Part shown: positions 33,545 through 45,343 of the stretch, piece after piece | Layout of the letters: each line of letters begins with the position of its first letter | Numbering within the stretch: the stretch's first letter is position 1 | NCBI GenBank assembly: GCA_015501585.1 | Contig: JADNRY010000313.1 | Location: 1-64,000 of the forward strand | DNA from: Rhodocollybia butyracea | Taxonomy: Eukaryota > Basidiomycota > Agaricomycetes > Agaricales > Omphalotaceae | DNA length: 64,000 nucleotides | Direction of reading: 5' to 3' | Notes under the pieces: generated by a model | Told to the model about the DNA's origin: nothing | The model's database searches: none | The model's input: only the letters and a program-made list of their open reading frames with translations | Made by a program: the position numbers and the translations under genes

Positions 33545-35569
33545 ATTGTAAAGGATGTGGCAGACGGTGGATATGATTTTCGGGTTCACCGTGGCACCAT
33601 GCAGTCATTTTGTCATTTTCTTTGAAGTCCCAAGTCCAGTAATTCGTGAATAAATGTACTATACTCAAGAGTGAAGATTAGAGCTGTCCACAACGTACAG
33701 CCCATTTTATTCCATACTAACTTCACTCCTTTAAGTTTCAGAAAGCTTGCTCACTCACATGGGGAACTGTTTTAGATGGTGAAATAGGACAGGCGGAGGG
33801 GGAGTGGAGGAAGGAAGGAGGGAAGAACTTAAAGGAGACAGTCGAACAACTTCCGGAATGTACTCTTCGATCCAAGTATCCAACAAATATCCCGGATCGA
33901 AGTAGCAGATCTATGGCACCCAAGGATCCGTCCCTTGATATGTTACCTAAGTCCAGAGTGAGTACAAGTCAAGCATGATGGAACGAACGCAAGGCAAGAG
34001 TCGATAACTCACAAGTCGGCCTCCTTCGCGCTGCGAGAAGTTTTAGAATTTCAGTGTTGATGACCACGTGTAGTTTCGTTGTCCCATCCATGAGCTCATT
34101 GCTGCACCTAGAGATGCTCGCCCCTCCATAGGCTGCTGCATTCGTCCAAATTTTGTAAAGAGGCGCTCAGCTACGGGAATCTCGGACCGTTTTCATTTCA
34201 TAGGCGCTCAATTTTTCTCGACTCGCTTTTTTCAAGAGTACTTTTTCCCATTGCATACAATTTGGACATATTTTCCGGAAGCCTCTAGCTGCAGAATGGA
34301 GAGATGATCTGGACGATACAGTTCTGGGAAATACAGAGTGGAATGACGAAAGGTTTTGACAGTCACTTCGGACTGTCTACAAACGAACCTTTCTGGTGCT
34401 GGAATGACGATGTACCCATATCACAAGACTCCCTAGGTGCGTTTGGCTTCCGAAGAGCCGAAAAGAGCTGGACTTATGCACACACAGGTTATTCAATTGT
34501 AGACCAAGTCTTCACAATAAGACCACATGCATCGTGACCAACGAACCAGATAACCCGATATCTACGTGCAAGTGTCAGTTCATATCCTCCCAGACTACGA
34601 TATGTGTCATCAATATGGCGGAATACGAGCAAGGAGACAATTTCCAGGCAAGGCTCCTTCAACCTACCATCGTCACCGTCCCGTATAGAACCCAGGGTGC
34701 CGTGGATGGGGATCAAAATCTTTCGTCGTTAGTATTGCATTCTGATCTACGCCCCTCAGCTAACGATCCCCAGAAAAACCACTTTTCCATCACTCTGCAG
34801 CTGGTCACCGCATTCAAATCCTTGCTCCCCTCACTGGCACTTCCACGTCTTATTCTTCCTTACACTCCCATATTCCTAGATCTACATCCAACGAAAATGG
34901 CGCAAAAAAAGGCAAATCCGGACACATTCGCTTTCCCAATCGGTCTCATCTGTTCCTCACTCAAGTCACTTTCCGCATATGCAGCGACACATTGCCGCGA
35001 CTGCTTCGCCCCTGGATCTGCAGGCCCAGCGCTTACAGCCGTTCTCCAGAAAATTTCACCTACTCACGTCCATCGATTGACGCGATATCATCGAAGCTGC
35101 CGAGAACGCAAACAGAATAAGGAGAGCACGTAGGTGCAGTCGTCAAAGGCGTGAGTTTTTCTTCAAACTGTTACGCCTTATATTCACCGCTCAACAGTGT
35201 CAAAGGTTCTGAGATTCTCGACATCATATCCCTTCGACCAGCTTCCGTCTCAACCACGATAGAAGTCTTCCCTCACGGCGTTGCATCAACGGAATACGAA
35301 TCTACTGCTAAATCACATAGGGAGATTACCGGTTCGCTGCTTCAAAGTGACCTTGGGCTAATTATTCTATTCTTCAACGAAAAATAGTCTTCAGGCGAGA
35401 TTTCTCTACTGTTTGATTCACGCATCCATGTTCAAGATTGCAACGTGCATGTAATATGAACCCAATAGTGGCGAATACCTATGGGTACTAGGGACATTTG
35501 ATGACTAAAGCGTACTCGAGAGAACGTTGGATGTTTGTCTACAAGTTGCGCTCTTGAACTGTGTACGTT
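33545..35569. other. Intergenic, ORFs without support
   Basis: Contains ORFs at 34304-34537, 34534-35133 (199 codons) and 35151-35387 on the plus strand. None shows a recognised domain, convincing intron structure or a second copy. A short stretch near 34295 (WRDDLDDTVLGNTEW in one frame) looks protein-like but leads into stops, so a decayed gene is possible. Confidence 0.35.
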
Positions 35570-35845
35570 TTACCTGTTGTGACGCTGGTCGGTCACTTTA
35601 TCTCTATATCCGTAGAATAGCTTTTGTGGTATGATGTATTCAGGATCGAGCTTCCAACGCTTGACATTGAAGCGGTATTCTACAGGCAGCTCTTTGTCTG
35701 CTGTACATTCTGCGTGGCCTACAGCTTCAAGTTCCTGTGGAGACACAAAGGGAATGAAGGTAGTAGGACTCTGAGTAGCATTGCTTACCCTTTTGAGGAG
35801 ATTCGGACGATGGCAGGGCGCGTAAATGTCTTCGGAAGATATCAT
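35570..35845 (-). pseudogene. 174-residue family, truncated copy (P5)
   Basis: First member of the tandem array. Exon 1 (MISSEDIYAPCHRPN) and its donor, the intron, and the start of exon 2 through KLDPEYIIPQKLFYGY are present. The sequence then diverges and the conserved C-terminal two thirds are missing. A 3' truncation makes it a pseudogene. Confidence 0.65.
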
Positions 35846-36606
35846 AGATGTTCGTGGGGTGATTGGGACAACCAGCGTTTGATGGATCGGAACGTGGTCG
35901 TTTTACAATGTGGCGCCACTGCTCTCATTTCGTTGTGCTCAGCTGTACAATTATACTTACATTGATATTAATGCCTTTCCAGTTCTGAGTCGAAAAACTG
36001 ACTCGGAGATCATAGGCCTTTCCATTTGGCCTTTATCAAGGGCAAGATCAAGGATACCTGGGAGCTGTAATGAATGCGTCTCCAATCAGACAAGTAAAAC
36101 AGTGCTATCTCCCTGTTCTTTGGCTTTGACTTAGGATGGCCGGTACATCTAGAATCGTCTCCTACCTTCTATGGCTAAGGTCCTGATCCAGTATTATTTC
36201 TCTCTGCTTCTGCCTATTGAGCTTGCAATCTTTGGCAATGGTACTTCGTTCGTACTTCGTCGGAGGTATAGCCCACAAGTTAAGTTGTTTCCACGGTACG
36301 TTTCCATAAGACCCCTTGAGACCAGAAGTAGCCGTAAGCTTTCCTGGGTGCTGTCACACAGCACGAAGGGGTCCGACAACCGATATTGTTAAGTGATATA
36401 CTAAGGATTCTAAAGCAAACCCTGCACAATCAAGATCGCCTCAGAACTTGAACTTCAGAAACACGTAAAAGCACAACTGGAATATCTTCGCTATTGTGAT
36501 ACAGAGAAAATACACGATGACGAACGCAAGGTAAACATTCACGTCACGGTCTAGAAAAGAATTCAGCTAACTCATGTTAGTTCAAGTAACTGAGCACTCA
36601 CCGTAA
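35846..36606. other. Spacer in the tandem gene array
   Basis: No gene. The last 120 bp resemble the 3' flank of the other family members (a GATACAGAG-type string followed by AAAAGAATTCAGCTAAC), showing that the duplicated unit includes downstream sequence. Confidence 0.5.
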
Positions 36607-37184
36607 CTAGTCCTGATCCCTCGCATAAGGAAAAAAACCACCGCGGCTTCTGTGTAGCAATGGGACTCCCAAATCTTTCCTTTATAATTCGGAAGACATC
36701 CTCCTCTTCGTCGTCCTCCAGCTCCTGGACACTGATGTACCAAGAATCATAGAGAGAAATCATGTAGTCGTAATGCGGGGACAGAGGCAGTATAAGCCTA
36801 AGCTCAAAGTTACAACCAGCACTTAGATCATCCATGACTGCGTCCATGATATGGTCCCACACCTGGGCTCGTCTTTCCACTGGGGGCGGTAGTGGGAGTT
36901 GATGCCTCTTGTGGTAGTCGAGAAAATCCTGTATATCTACTCCAAGTCCATAGAATAGTTTTCGAGGTTTAGTGTACTCAGGATCCAGCTTCCGACGTCT
37001 GATATTGTAGCGGAATTCTTCAGGAAGCTCTTTTTCCGTCGGACATCCTACAATCTCTTCAGGTTTGATCCACTATGAAAACAAAGATGAGGGGATGAAA
37101 GTAGTAGTAGGTGTAGCACTCCTTACACTGTCTGCAGGATCCGGACGCGGGCCAGGGCGCGTAAGTGTCATTGCTTGATATCAT
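36607..37184 (-). pseudogene. 174-residue family, copy P2, two frameshifts
   Basis: Starts MISSNDTYAPWP, then one extra C in the run near 37160 shifts exon 1 out of frame. The intron and most of exon 2 (WIKPEEIVGCPTEKELPEE, FYGLGVDIQDFLDYHKRH, ERRAQVWDHIM, SVQELEDDEEEDV) are intact. An extra T in the poly-T before the end (near 36635) replaces the family end (DQD, stop) with an extended frame to 36572. It is most likely non-functional. Confidence 0.65.
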
Positions 37185-37845
37185 AGATGCTAGTGATTGT
37201 GTCTGAACAAGCAGCGTGTAACTTCAATTTTGATGAATTGGTCACAAAAGGAACACGTGCTCGTTTTATGTACAATCCAAAGTCACGCAAACACTGAGAT
37301 TGTTTAATTGTTAAGCGATGTACTAAGGATTCTGAGGCAAACATCTGCACGATGAAGGTTGCACCAACAATCACCTCTGGTCATCAGAATCCTGTTAGGA
37401 GAGGTATTCGTTCTCTATAATACAGCTTTGCCTTTCCATCTATATTCTTTGTTTCGTCTTTCTGTTTATCCGCCAGTTGCTTCCGCTTAGCTACAGGCTC
37501 ATCTATTCACCATTTCCGATACTTATATATTCTAGCCCCCAGAATCATCACCCTCAGTTGTTCCTACACTACAACTGAGGGTGAGCGTTACTTATATTTT
37601 CCTCTCACTATCTTACTGATACAGTATTGTAGTTCTCGTTCTACAGGTATATATATTCAATAATACTCAGTTGTTCCTACACTACAACTGAGGTTCTCGT
37701 TCTACAAATCCAGCCATAAAATGTTCTCATAATTTGTACAGACGTAATACATGACAACGAATGCGAGAAAGCAAACAAGACTGGAAAAGAACGTCTCAAT
37801 CAACCCATATTAACGATTAACGACAGAAATAAACACTCACAAGGA
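37185..37845. other. Spacer between array copies
   Basis: No gene. The interval includes two short hairpins (listed separately) and, at its right end, the shared 3' flank of the gene family. Confidence 0.5.
37550..37695. repeat. Two copies of a CTCAGTTGT hairpin
   Basis: The hairpin ACCCTCAGTTGT...ACAACTGAGGGT with a 9-nt loop (37550-37582) is repeated at 37664-37694 with the same loop TCCTACACT. GTTCTCGTTCTAC strings lie between and after them. It may be a fragment of a small inverted-repeat element, or a duplicated transcription terminator or binding site. Confidence 0.4.
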
Positions 37846-38430
37846 CTATAGTTGTTCCTTCACAAGAGGGAAGAACCACCGAGCATTCTGTCTAGCAACG
37901 CTATCCCCAAATCTCTCCTTTATAATTCGAATAACATCTGCCTCTTCGTCATCCTCCAGCTCCTGGACACTGATGTGGTGGGAATCATAGAGAACAATCA
38001 TATAGTTGTATCTTCGGGACAGAGGCGGTATACGCCTAAGCTCGAATTTACAATGAGCGCTCAGGTCATCCATGACCGCGGTCATGATACAGTACCACAG
38101 ATGCGCCCGTCTGCCCACTTCCAGTGGTGGCGGGAGTTGATGCCGCTGGTGGTACTCGAGAAAATCCTGTATATCCACTCCGAATCCGTAGAATAGTTTT
38201 TGTGGTCTGATGTATTGAGGATCGAGTTTCCAACGCCTGACATCGAAGTGGTATTCTTCAGGAAGCTCCTTGCCTGTTGTACATTCAGCGTGACTCACAG
38301 CTTCAATTTCCTGCGGAGACACAATTGTTGAGGGAATGAACGTAGGGAGACTCAGAGTAGCATTGCTTACACTTTTTGAAGGATTTGGACGACGACAGGG
38401 CGCGTAAATCTCTTCGGTAGAGGATATCAT
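37846..38430 (-). CDS. 174-residue family protein, copy P3
   Basis: Two exons: 60-nt exon 1 (MISSTEEIYAPCRRPNPSKS), a GTAAGC...CGCAG intron, and a long exon 2. Conserved blocks are TGKELPEEYHFDVRRWKLDP, KLFYGFGVDIQDFLEYH, MTAVMDDLSAHCKFELR, ISVQELEDDEEADV and IRIIKERFGDSV, with RWFFPLVKEQL at the end. No signal peptide or membrane segment is seen, so it is probably a soluble cytosolic or nuclear protein with an acidic loop. I do not recognise the family. Copy number within the window suggests a lineage-specific expansion. Confidence 0.6.
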   Translation of the reverse strand: MISSTEEIYAPCRRPNPSKSVSNATLSLPTFIPSTIVSPQEIEAVSHAECTTGKELPEEYHFDVRRWKLDPQYIRPQKLFYGFGVDIQDFLEYHQRHQLPPPLEVGRRAHLWYCIMTAVMDDLSAHCKFELRRIPPLSRRYNYMIVLYDSHHISVQELEDDEEADVIRIIKERFGDSVARQNARWFFPLVKEQL

Positions 38431-39260
38431 AGGTGCTCGTGGATGATTGGGACAACAAGCGTTTGATGGATTGGAAACACGTGGTCGTTTTATGTGGCAT
38501 TACTCAGATCTGTATCACAAATTTTGATTGCGAGTCTTACCTCCCCTTCCGCGAGCACTTCCGCATTCATTTTCGCTGGGTCTTAAATGTTAATGACTCG
38601 AGAGGCACTGGGAGAAGGGCTGCATCTGAATAAGATCCACTGGCTTGTGAAAAAGGTTATCAAGAGTACTAATGAACGCGATAAGCATGCAATTGTCTAT
38701 AGTTCTAGCGCCACAAAAGTGTATAAAATCTCTCTTGAGTGACTTTCAAATGCAAAAATGCAACTCAATTTTTCCTGGTTGTTGTTGAGATCTCCGCCAA
38801 TGTAAGCCTACTGTTTCAGCTGAGCTCAGAGCTGGCGCTGGTCAATTACGCTTTGACGTTCCGACTTTGATATGCTTAAAATTCTACATTCACCAGCTGC
38901 GCAAACTGTACGGTTGTACTCATAGCCTCTCTTAGGCGATCTAATCTCTCGTTCCATTGTCATCAGGACCAGCGTTTTCACGCCATAAGGAGATATCTAG
39001 CTACCCGAATGAGCCGTTAACGTGTCGACTGTCACGGTGTTGCCGCACAGCAGGAAGGGGTCAGACAATAGATATTGTTAAGCGATCTGAAGCAAACACC
39101 TGAAAGATCAACTTGGTTAGAGATATATAAAAGCACAACCAGAATATCTTTGTCATTGTGATACAGAGGAGATACATGACAGCGAACACGAGTAAAGCAT
39201 ATAAGTCTAGAAAGAAACTCAGCTAACTGATGCTAGTTCGAGACCGAGTACTCACTGTAA
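38431..39260. other. Spacer between array copies
   Basis: No gene is supported. The right end again carries the duplicated 3' flank of the family (GATACAGAGGAGATACATGAC, near 39160). Confidence 0.5.
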
Positions 39261-39837
39261 CTAGTCCTGATCCCTCACAAAAGGGAAAAACCACCGCGGG
39301 CTCTCTTTAGCAACAGGATTCCCAAATCTTTCCTTGATAATCCGAATCACATCTTCCTCTTCGTCGTCCTCCAGCTCCTGAATGCTGATGTAGTGGGAAT
39401 CGTAGAGGGAGATCATGTAGTCGTAATGCGGGGACAGAGGCAGTATACACCCAAGCTCAAAGTTACAATGAGCACTTAGGTCTTTCGCAACCGTGTGTAT
39501 GATATGGTCCCAGACTTTGGCTCGCCTTTCCATGGGGGGTGGTAGTGGAAGTTGATGCCTCTTGTGGTAGTCGAGAAAATCCTGTATATCGACTCCGAAT
39601 CCGTAAAATACTTTTCGAGGTTTGGTGTACTGAGGATCCAACTTCCGACGTCTGATGTTGTAGCGAAATTCCTCAGGAAGCTCCTTTTCGGTCGGACATC
39701 CTGCAATCTCTTCAGGTTTGATCCACTAAGAAAAAAAACATTGAGAGAATGAAAGCAATAAATGTAGCGTTCCTTACAGTGTCCGCAGGATCCGGACGCG
39801 GCCACGGCTCATAAATCTCCTTGTCAGTTGATATCAT
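39261..39837 (-). CDS. 174-residue family protein, copy P4
   Basis: This is the clearest intact member. Exon 1 (39837-39778) encodes MISTDKEIYEPWPRPDPADT, the intron is 39777-39726, and exon 2 (39725-39261) ends WFFPFVRDQD. Total is 174 residues. Conserved blocks are EEIAGCPTEKELPEEFRYN, KVFYGFGVDIQDFLDYHKRH, PPMERRAKVWDHI, YDSHYISIQELEDDEEED and VIRIIKERFGNPV. It is the last gene of a four-copy tandem array with a 1.26-1.41 kb spacing of start codons. Function is unknown. A transposon inserted 18 bp upstream of its ATG may affect its promoter. Confidence 0.65.
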
Positions 39838-39855
39838 AGATGTTAGTGGAAGGTA

Positions 39856-40538
39856 CTAGGGTTGAGGGAATAACCTAGGTTTGACCCGCGGTCACGTGCT
39901 TTTGAGGTTCGCAACATGTTGCGAACCTGTTCCGAACCTCCCCCTACCCAGAGCCAAGTTCGGTGGAGGGGTAGTGAACCGTCACGTGTACTTACCTTGA
40001 GCAAAATGACATACAGGCCACGGCCATCAGTCATTAGTTTATAACAATAGCGCGGCGCCTGCCCGCCTTGCTCAGCGCTCAGCTTGCGTGAACGTTGTCT
40101 CCCGCCATGGATTCTCCAGAAGGCGAAGAGGTTCAGTATGTGGCATGTGCGGTATTTTTGAACTGAAAAGGCAAAGTGTTGATGAAGAGGTGGTAAACCT
40201 GGAGGTTCTATTGCTCAACGATTGCTGGTGCATACTAGGATCGTCGTTGGTATGTGAAGTGGATGATACGAGCCGAGTAACGATTTTACATTGAGCTTTG
40301 ACTAACAAAGTTCTATTCTTATCACTTAATACTAGTAGTAACATTCCTTGAGCACACAGCACAGTAACATCCATTAGAGCACAACGCGCGCTGCGTGCGC
40401 GCCCGGAAAAATATAGGTATTATGTCATCACGTGACAGGTTTGGAACGGTTCGCAACCTGTTCGCAACTACCCCTCTGCTTGGCTCCAGGTTTGACCCAG
40501 GTTGCGAACCTCTGAGGTAGTTATTCCCTCAACCCTAG
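39856..40538. mobile_element. 683-bp TIR element with 6-bp target duplication
   Basis: Perfect 19-bp inverted ends CTAGGGTTGAGGGAATAAC are flanked by a direct repeat AAGGTA (39850-39855 and 40539-40544). The paralogous locus upstream of copy P1 (near 58244) has a single AAGGTA and no insert, which fixes the borders. Inside both ends lie several GGTTCGCAAC/GTTGCGAACC strings, including a 22-bp perfect palindrome near 39908 and copies near 40447 and 40501, probably transposase-binding sites. There is no transposase ORF. A 6-bp duplication does not fit the common superfamilies. Confidence 0.8.
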
Positions 40539-40544
40539 AAGGTA

Positions 40545-41930
40545 CGCGTAAGTAACATCACGTGCATCACGCTTTCAATCAACTGCCATCCACGAGTAAT
40601 AGTATCATACAATGGCGGTTTTCTCAACGATTTTCGGCGGGCAGGCCTCAGGCTGTGAACGGTAGCGTCGGCCCTACTTTTTTCTGCTTCGTCTTCCAAA
40701 CCGTCTCTTGATACTCTCACTGGTCCTACAACACATCTGTACTGTTAGTACATTAGGATATGGGTTGAGAATGGGAGAGGAGAGGTGACTGTGAGCGGGA
40801 CCGAACATTGCTGTAGAAAGTCTCCAGCGTATTACGAGACAGATGCATCCCTGTTGTGCGACTTCTACTGCAGATTCTCCTCCCGAATGTTCTTGTCTAC
40901 CACTACATCTTTTTTGACACCTCTGCATTCTGCAACATTTTCCAGGCCCCAAGTTGCCATCTCTTCACTCTCGCTCATGGTCAGTTAGAAACGGGCTCGT
41001 GACGGCGATGATATTGTTCATCTCAAGCGAATTCTCACTCTAGGTCTCCAATGAAAATAATATCAAAGCAGAACGGATGTTTACTTCGTGTATCACCATA
41101 AATCCAAACGGACTTTCCACTTCCGCCGCCTCCTCCTCACCCTCATTGGCTCTTGCGGCTTTCATCCGTCCCTTCCAACGAGTCATACCCTCTGAACAGA
41201 GATTAGTCATAACAGATGTCGATGCATCCCTCTGACACGGATTGGTGAAGCTGACGTTATGTTGGAGTGGATTTGGTTCTTCTTGCGGTAGCGAGTTCAA
41301 CGGTGTAGTTAATCCGATCCGGAGGTCATCATTCGGATCCTGTGTATTTGGACGAGGGCATACAGATGAATCCCGCTGATCCCTAGGACTAGGATTCGAC
41401 GTTTTGTTGGAGCGGATCGGTCTTCTTCTGGCGGCTGTGACACTTCCTAGAGCAAGTTCGACAGTGTACAAGAATGCAACCGGAGTTCATTAATTCGACG
41501 TTGGATATTGGAAGAGTAGGTACGTTGTCGTGAAACTTCTGCTCCCTCCTCTTGTTCTTCTTTTGCTCATTCCCGGTCCCACAGATGTATCTATGTTCTG
41601 CCGGCCTTGCTATGGAGCTGGGTGAGCGCTCAGGCTAGCTCGCTGGAATGTCAAAATCCCGCTAGTTCAAACTTCGAGTTGTAGTAGTACAGCAGTTCAT
41701 TCCTCAATACCTCTGGACAGGCGCTCGCACAACAATTACCAGTAGCTATCGGAAGGCGGATGGGACGGGGCGATCGAAGGTATCAAAGTTACTGATGCCG
41801 GCGAAAACCTATTGCTTCAATCTCTCATCTGCTGAGACTCCGTTGTGTTCCTGTGGTATCGACAACCGGGCATTCGGCGAGCAAATCTTAACGCTGCGCT
41901 GCGCTATTTAACCCCTGGTAAAAAGCATAA
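40545..41930 (-). repeat. Module Q, copy D (upstream of P4)
   Basis: Aligns with 58240-59640 in the same orientation and with 19540-20865 in the opposite one. Strings shared with the 58 kb copy are GTAAGTAACATCACGTG (40549), GACCGAACATTGCTGTAGAAA (40799) and TTTTTTGACACCTCTGCATT-type (40912). A minus ORF of 143 codons (41471-41040) has only a partial and frameshifted relative at 59250-58918, so it is not called as a gene. Confidence 0.55.
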
Positions 41931-43382
41931 TGAAACCTCCAATGGCCGGTGGTGTTGCTGGAAAGTAGCGGGTACATTTTAGTGAGATCTCTCCCCACAA
42001 AGATCCACAGATAACTTGATTCTTTGTTCTGTAGATACAAGTGTTGCGGCTCTCAATGTGGACAACACTTACTACGCTTGTTGTTGGGTATGTACTTCAG
42101 CTACCAAACGTCTAATGAGTAATTGCTATCATGTAGGGTGACATAATTGCAGAAGATTTTGGTATGTCTCTGGAGAAAATACCGCAAAACTGGATCGGTC
42201 CCCAGGTGGGCTCACGAAATTATCACGGAAAGGTTGAGGTTTGGATTGCGACTCGAGTTTCGGTACATTGTATATACAAACTGCTCGTAATGTTGTCAAA
42301 ATTCCCCTCGTGTTCGTCCTAAGCATCGAACCCACGGGCTAGTGCTATACCGCTCGTTGAAGACAGATGAATCGCCGTGTTTGCAGCGACAGGAGATAAA
42401 GCCAGGATGTCCGGTATGTCCGGCGTATGAAGCAATGAAGGGCCGGACCCGCGAACGGATGGACACTGATATCAGGCAGCCATCAGAACGACAAGAAAAA
42501 ACCCTTAACGCTAGTCACCGCCAAGTACTCATGAAGAAATCTCCCTGGTAGTATGTAGTACAATTCATTATTCTGCAAAGTGTGCAATAGAAATTCTATG
42601 AACTATACATGCAAACGTGTATCATTTCACTGTTCCCTGATGTCGTTTGGATGTCGTACCGCTGCATGATTTCAACGTAAAGCTGTACAATAACTTGTGT
42701 AGAAATGCGGAGGATGGACACCTCCCAGAGTCCGCAATATGATTGTTTCCAACATGAGAGAGTCAGAGAGACAGAGTCTCAGAGACTCGGAGGCGGAATA
42801 AGTTCATGACACTTTGAATTGCCTTCTTCGGCGACCTAGATGGATATGCTGTAGAGGGGCGGGATCTACTGGTAGAGCGTTGGATTGTGGGCAATGGGGA
42901 TGATGTGGTTTGAGATACTAGCTGTGCGATTTTTGTCTGGATTTGAGCCATATCTATGTTCATCAGTGTATGAGGTTTTGGCATTGGTGGGCATGTGGTG
43001 TTAGCAGTGTTTAGCTCGGAGTTAGCTTGGAGTCGGCGTTAGCTTATAACATTGAACAAGTGTACTTACTGGTTGTTTCTTTTTCGGTGGGCTGTGCGCC
43101 GCTCGTTTGGTGAAGCACGAGGTGTTAGGTGACAGCGTTAGCAGTGGGCGGTCGGTTGCTAACTGTAAAACTTAGATCCAGGTCCGGGGAATACCCAACT
43201 AGGCATGACCGTGACTAAGTAGGCTTTGCCATCTGGATGATCTATTCAATATTCTTGTAAGATTGCCACGTTCACATATTTTGAACTTATGCGGAAGCCT
43301 ATATAATCTCTACCATTCCTGGTGACTGCCCCTGGCCCCCTACCAACAACGTTCAGTCAACTCAAGCCCTTCTTTCTGGTCA
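41931..43382. other. Intergenic, no gene supported
   Basis: Short ORFs at 42342-42551 and 42984-42763 lack any recognised domain or copy. The stretch near 42770 holds the tandem-like AGAGTCAGAGAGACAGAGTC. Nothing else is seen. Confidence 0.45.
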
Positions 43383-43788
43383 TGACTCCGAGAGAGGCAA
43401 CATTGTTGTCGGGTGTTGGATCTGTACTTTTCCATGATTGTGTTCGATTCATACTCAGATCCATTTTATTTGGTGCATCTACTAAAATACTTATAGATTT
43501 TGAGATGAGGCATTTCTCAGTTTATGTTTTCAGGGATATACTATTTGGCATTTTGTATTGGTCTTTACATCTACAGGTGAGCTCTCATACTCCATATAAT
43601 CTCAAATAACAGTCATCTAACCGCATTGACTTTCTAGGCGAAAGAGTATCGCCACCGGTGCCCAGAAAGCGATGATTTGTATACTCTTTGGCACATTTGT
43701 TCTGATGTTGCTAACTTATGTGTCAAATGCAACTAGAAACACTGATAATATATCAGCAAAGTTGTTAATACCTACAGGTTGAGAATTT
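43383..43788 (+). pseudogene. N-terminal fragment of a fungal multi-span membrane protein
   Basis: MTPREATLLSGVGSVLF followed by decayed sequence and then ILFGILYWSLHLQ, a GTGAGC...CTAG intron (about 43576-43638), and a further hydrophobic exon in a shifted frame (AMICILFGTFVLMLLTYVSN) ending before a GT. The pattern of short hydrophobic exons fits the N-terminal transmembrane exons that are missing from the gene at 48726-49803. I infer that the two pieces once formed one gene. Confidence 0.35.
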
Positions 43789-43947
43789 ATAATCCCTTGC
43801 TATTATCAAAGGGTAAAATATTATTACTGTTGTTAATATCAAGGCTACAGTGTGAGGCGCTCTTAATTTTCTATCCTAAGTCCCTTTATAGTGGTCATTG
43901 TGCTCAAGTTTCCCTCTTGTATTTGTGAGCTAAAGCTAGTATTAAGC

Positions 43948-44011
43948 AATGCCGAGGTTACTCTCGTTAGGGTTAGCTTTAGCTAACCCTAACAGAGTAA
44001 CCGTTGGCATT
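43948..44011. repeat. 64-bp near-perfect palindrome with TTAGGG at its core
   Basis: Two arms of about 31 bp, with few mismatches, meet at a 2-bp centre. Each arm contains GGTTACTCT and TTAGGGTTAGCT. The palindrome would extrude a long hairpin. Nearby there are further TTAGGG-like strings. It may be a tiny foldback element or a fused pair of telomere-like tracts. Confidence 0.7.
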
Positions 44012-44028
44012 GCCAGAAGTGTGGTAAG

Positions 44029-44071
44029 ACTTGTTAGGGTTTGGGTTTGGTTAGGGTTTAGGGTTTCCGAC
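44029..44071 (+). repeat. Telomere-like TTAGGG tract
   Basis: Irregular GTTAGGGTTTGGGTTTGG then TTAGGGTTTAGGGTTT. The fungal telomere unit is TTAGGG, so this is a degenerate interstitial telomere-like tract. A second short one (GGTTAGGGTTAGGGT) lies at 48423-48438. Confidence 0.6.
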
Positions 44072-44079
44072 TCTGACCG

Positions 44080-44225
44080 AAGGGAAGGGAGGGTCTTGTA
44101 GGTGCCAATTGAGTGTTGGATTCTTCAAAAACCGCCAGATCGGGTAGTTCTTTCCCACCTGATCTTCAGCCGCCGTGCCAGTTGTTTCACGTCAAGCCAC
44201 TATGCCGGCTGGTCTGTTTTTCAAT
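44080..44225 (+). repeat. Diverged direct repeat, copy 1
   Basis: Shares GAAGGGAAGGGAGGGTCTTG and, further on, GCCGGC and GTTTTTC-like strings with 45213-45343 in the same orientation. It probably forms ends or copies of one unrecognised element about 1.1 kb apart. Confidence 0.55.
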
Positions 44226-45212
44226 GATCTCTGTCATAACCATGAATGTTTCGGATCACTGCCGGGAGGCTCATGCCCAATTAGGCTATGCGGGCGCATA
44301 TGACCTACTGGCATCGCCAAGGCATGGCAATTTTTCTCGTTTCTCATACTTCCCCTCTTTTGAGCTTGCTTTCACAATATTCATTATGATAAGAGCCTCT
44401 AGCAATTATAATACACCATGTTATTGATACTGGATTTAGTACTTACTACAACTATCCCTTGAGTAGGGTGGTGCTCACTGCTAACTTGGAAAAGGTCATG
44501 TCAATAATGCCGGTCATTGGGCTAGTCTATTTCTTGATAGCCAATCTTCTGATCTCCAGATCTTTGTACGAGCATGAGCTTGAGTTACTATGGTTGTTAG
44601 GGATATGATCTGCACAGGGATATGCAAAATTTCAAAAACTGCGTGTTATAACCTATTCCTGTAGCTCATTTCCTTTCATTATTTTTTGGTGAGTAGTTTA
44701 GATACATTACTCAAGCTGTGGCTGTATTTTATGGAGCTACTTAAGGTAGAAATAGGATGCGAAACAAAAATGTAACGATAAACCGAATTTTTTGCCATCA
44801 AATACTCAGGAACATGTACTGGTTGTACACGGAAGGCCTTGAGAGGTGAGAAGCCCAAATGGAATACATTTAAGAGCTTATTTTCAGCATATGACTGAAC
44901 TGCGTTGAGGTACAAGACCATGGTGAAGGAAAAGTCGATGGAAAAGCGGGCGGAAATTGCCGCTAAGCGCCCATTTGCATATCTCTAATTTTCACTCGGA
45001 AGTCGCCCGAGACCACCAGTAAAATAATTAAAAATACTGGAAACTCAACACAAGGACTCTGCAGTACTGAGAGTTACTCTGTCTCCTCAAATTTACAGTA
45101 TCTTTAGTTGTTGCAACGTTATTAGCGATTTGCCGAAAAGTTGCTTATCTCTAACAACCATAGTAACGGTAAAACCACGGGTGTCTTGAATTTTCCCGCT
45201 TCCCCAACTTTC
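44226..45212. other. Region between two direct repeats, no gene
   Basis: AT-rich, with many stops in all frames. An 80-codon minus ORF (44921-44679) is not supported. If the flanking direct repeats are termini of one element, this is its interior, but no retroelement or transposase motif is seen. Confidence 0.4.
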
Positions 45213-45343
45213 ATTGAAGGGAAGGGAGGGTCTTGTAGGCGACAAATGAGTATTGGAGTCTTTGAAAGTCACAAGATCAGGCTCAAGATTGGGCTGTTCT
45301 TTACCTGATGTTAAGCCGGCATGCCAGCTAGTTCGTTTCCACA
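45213..45343 (+). repeat. Diverged direct repeat, copy 2
   Basis: Counterpart of 44080-44225, sharing GAAGGGAAGGGAGGGTCTTG at the start and a GCCGGCATGCCAG-like end. Confidence 0.55.

Noticed and set aside
34534..35133. A 199-codon ORF as a gene
   Set aside because: There is no recognised domain, second copy or codon-level support. It is left as an unsupported ORF.
37550..37695. A CRISPR-like array
   Set aside because: Only two hairpins with unequal context in a fungal genome, and no regular spacers.
40674..41471. Minus-strand ORFs in module Q (92 and 143 codons) as genes
   Set aside because: The other module copies do not keep these frames, and no domain is seen.
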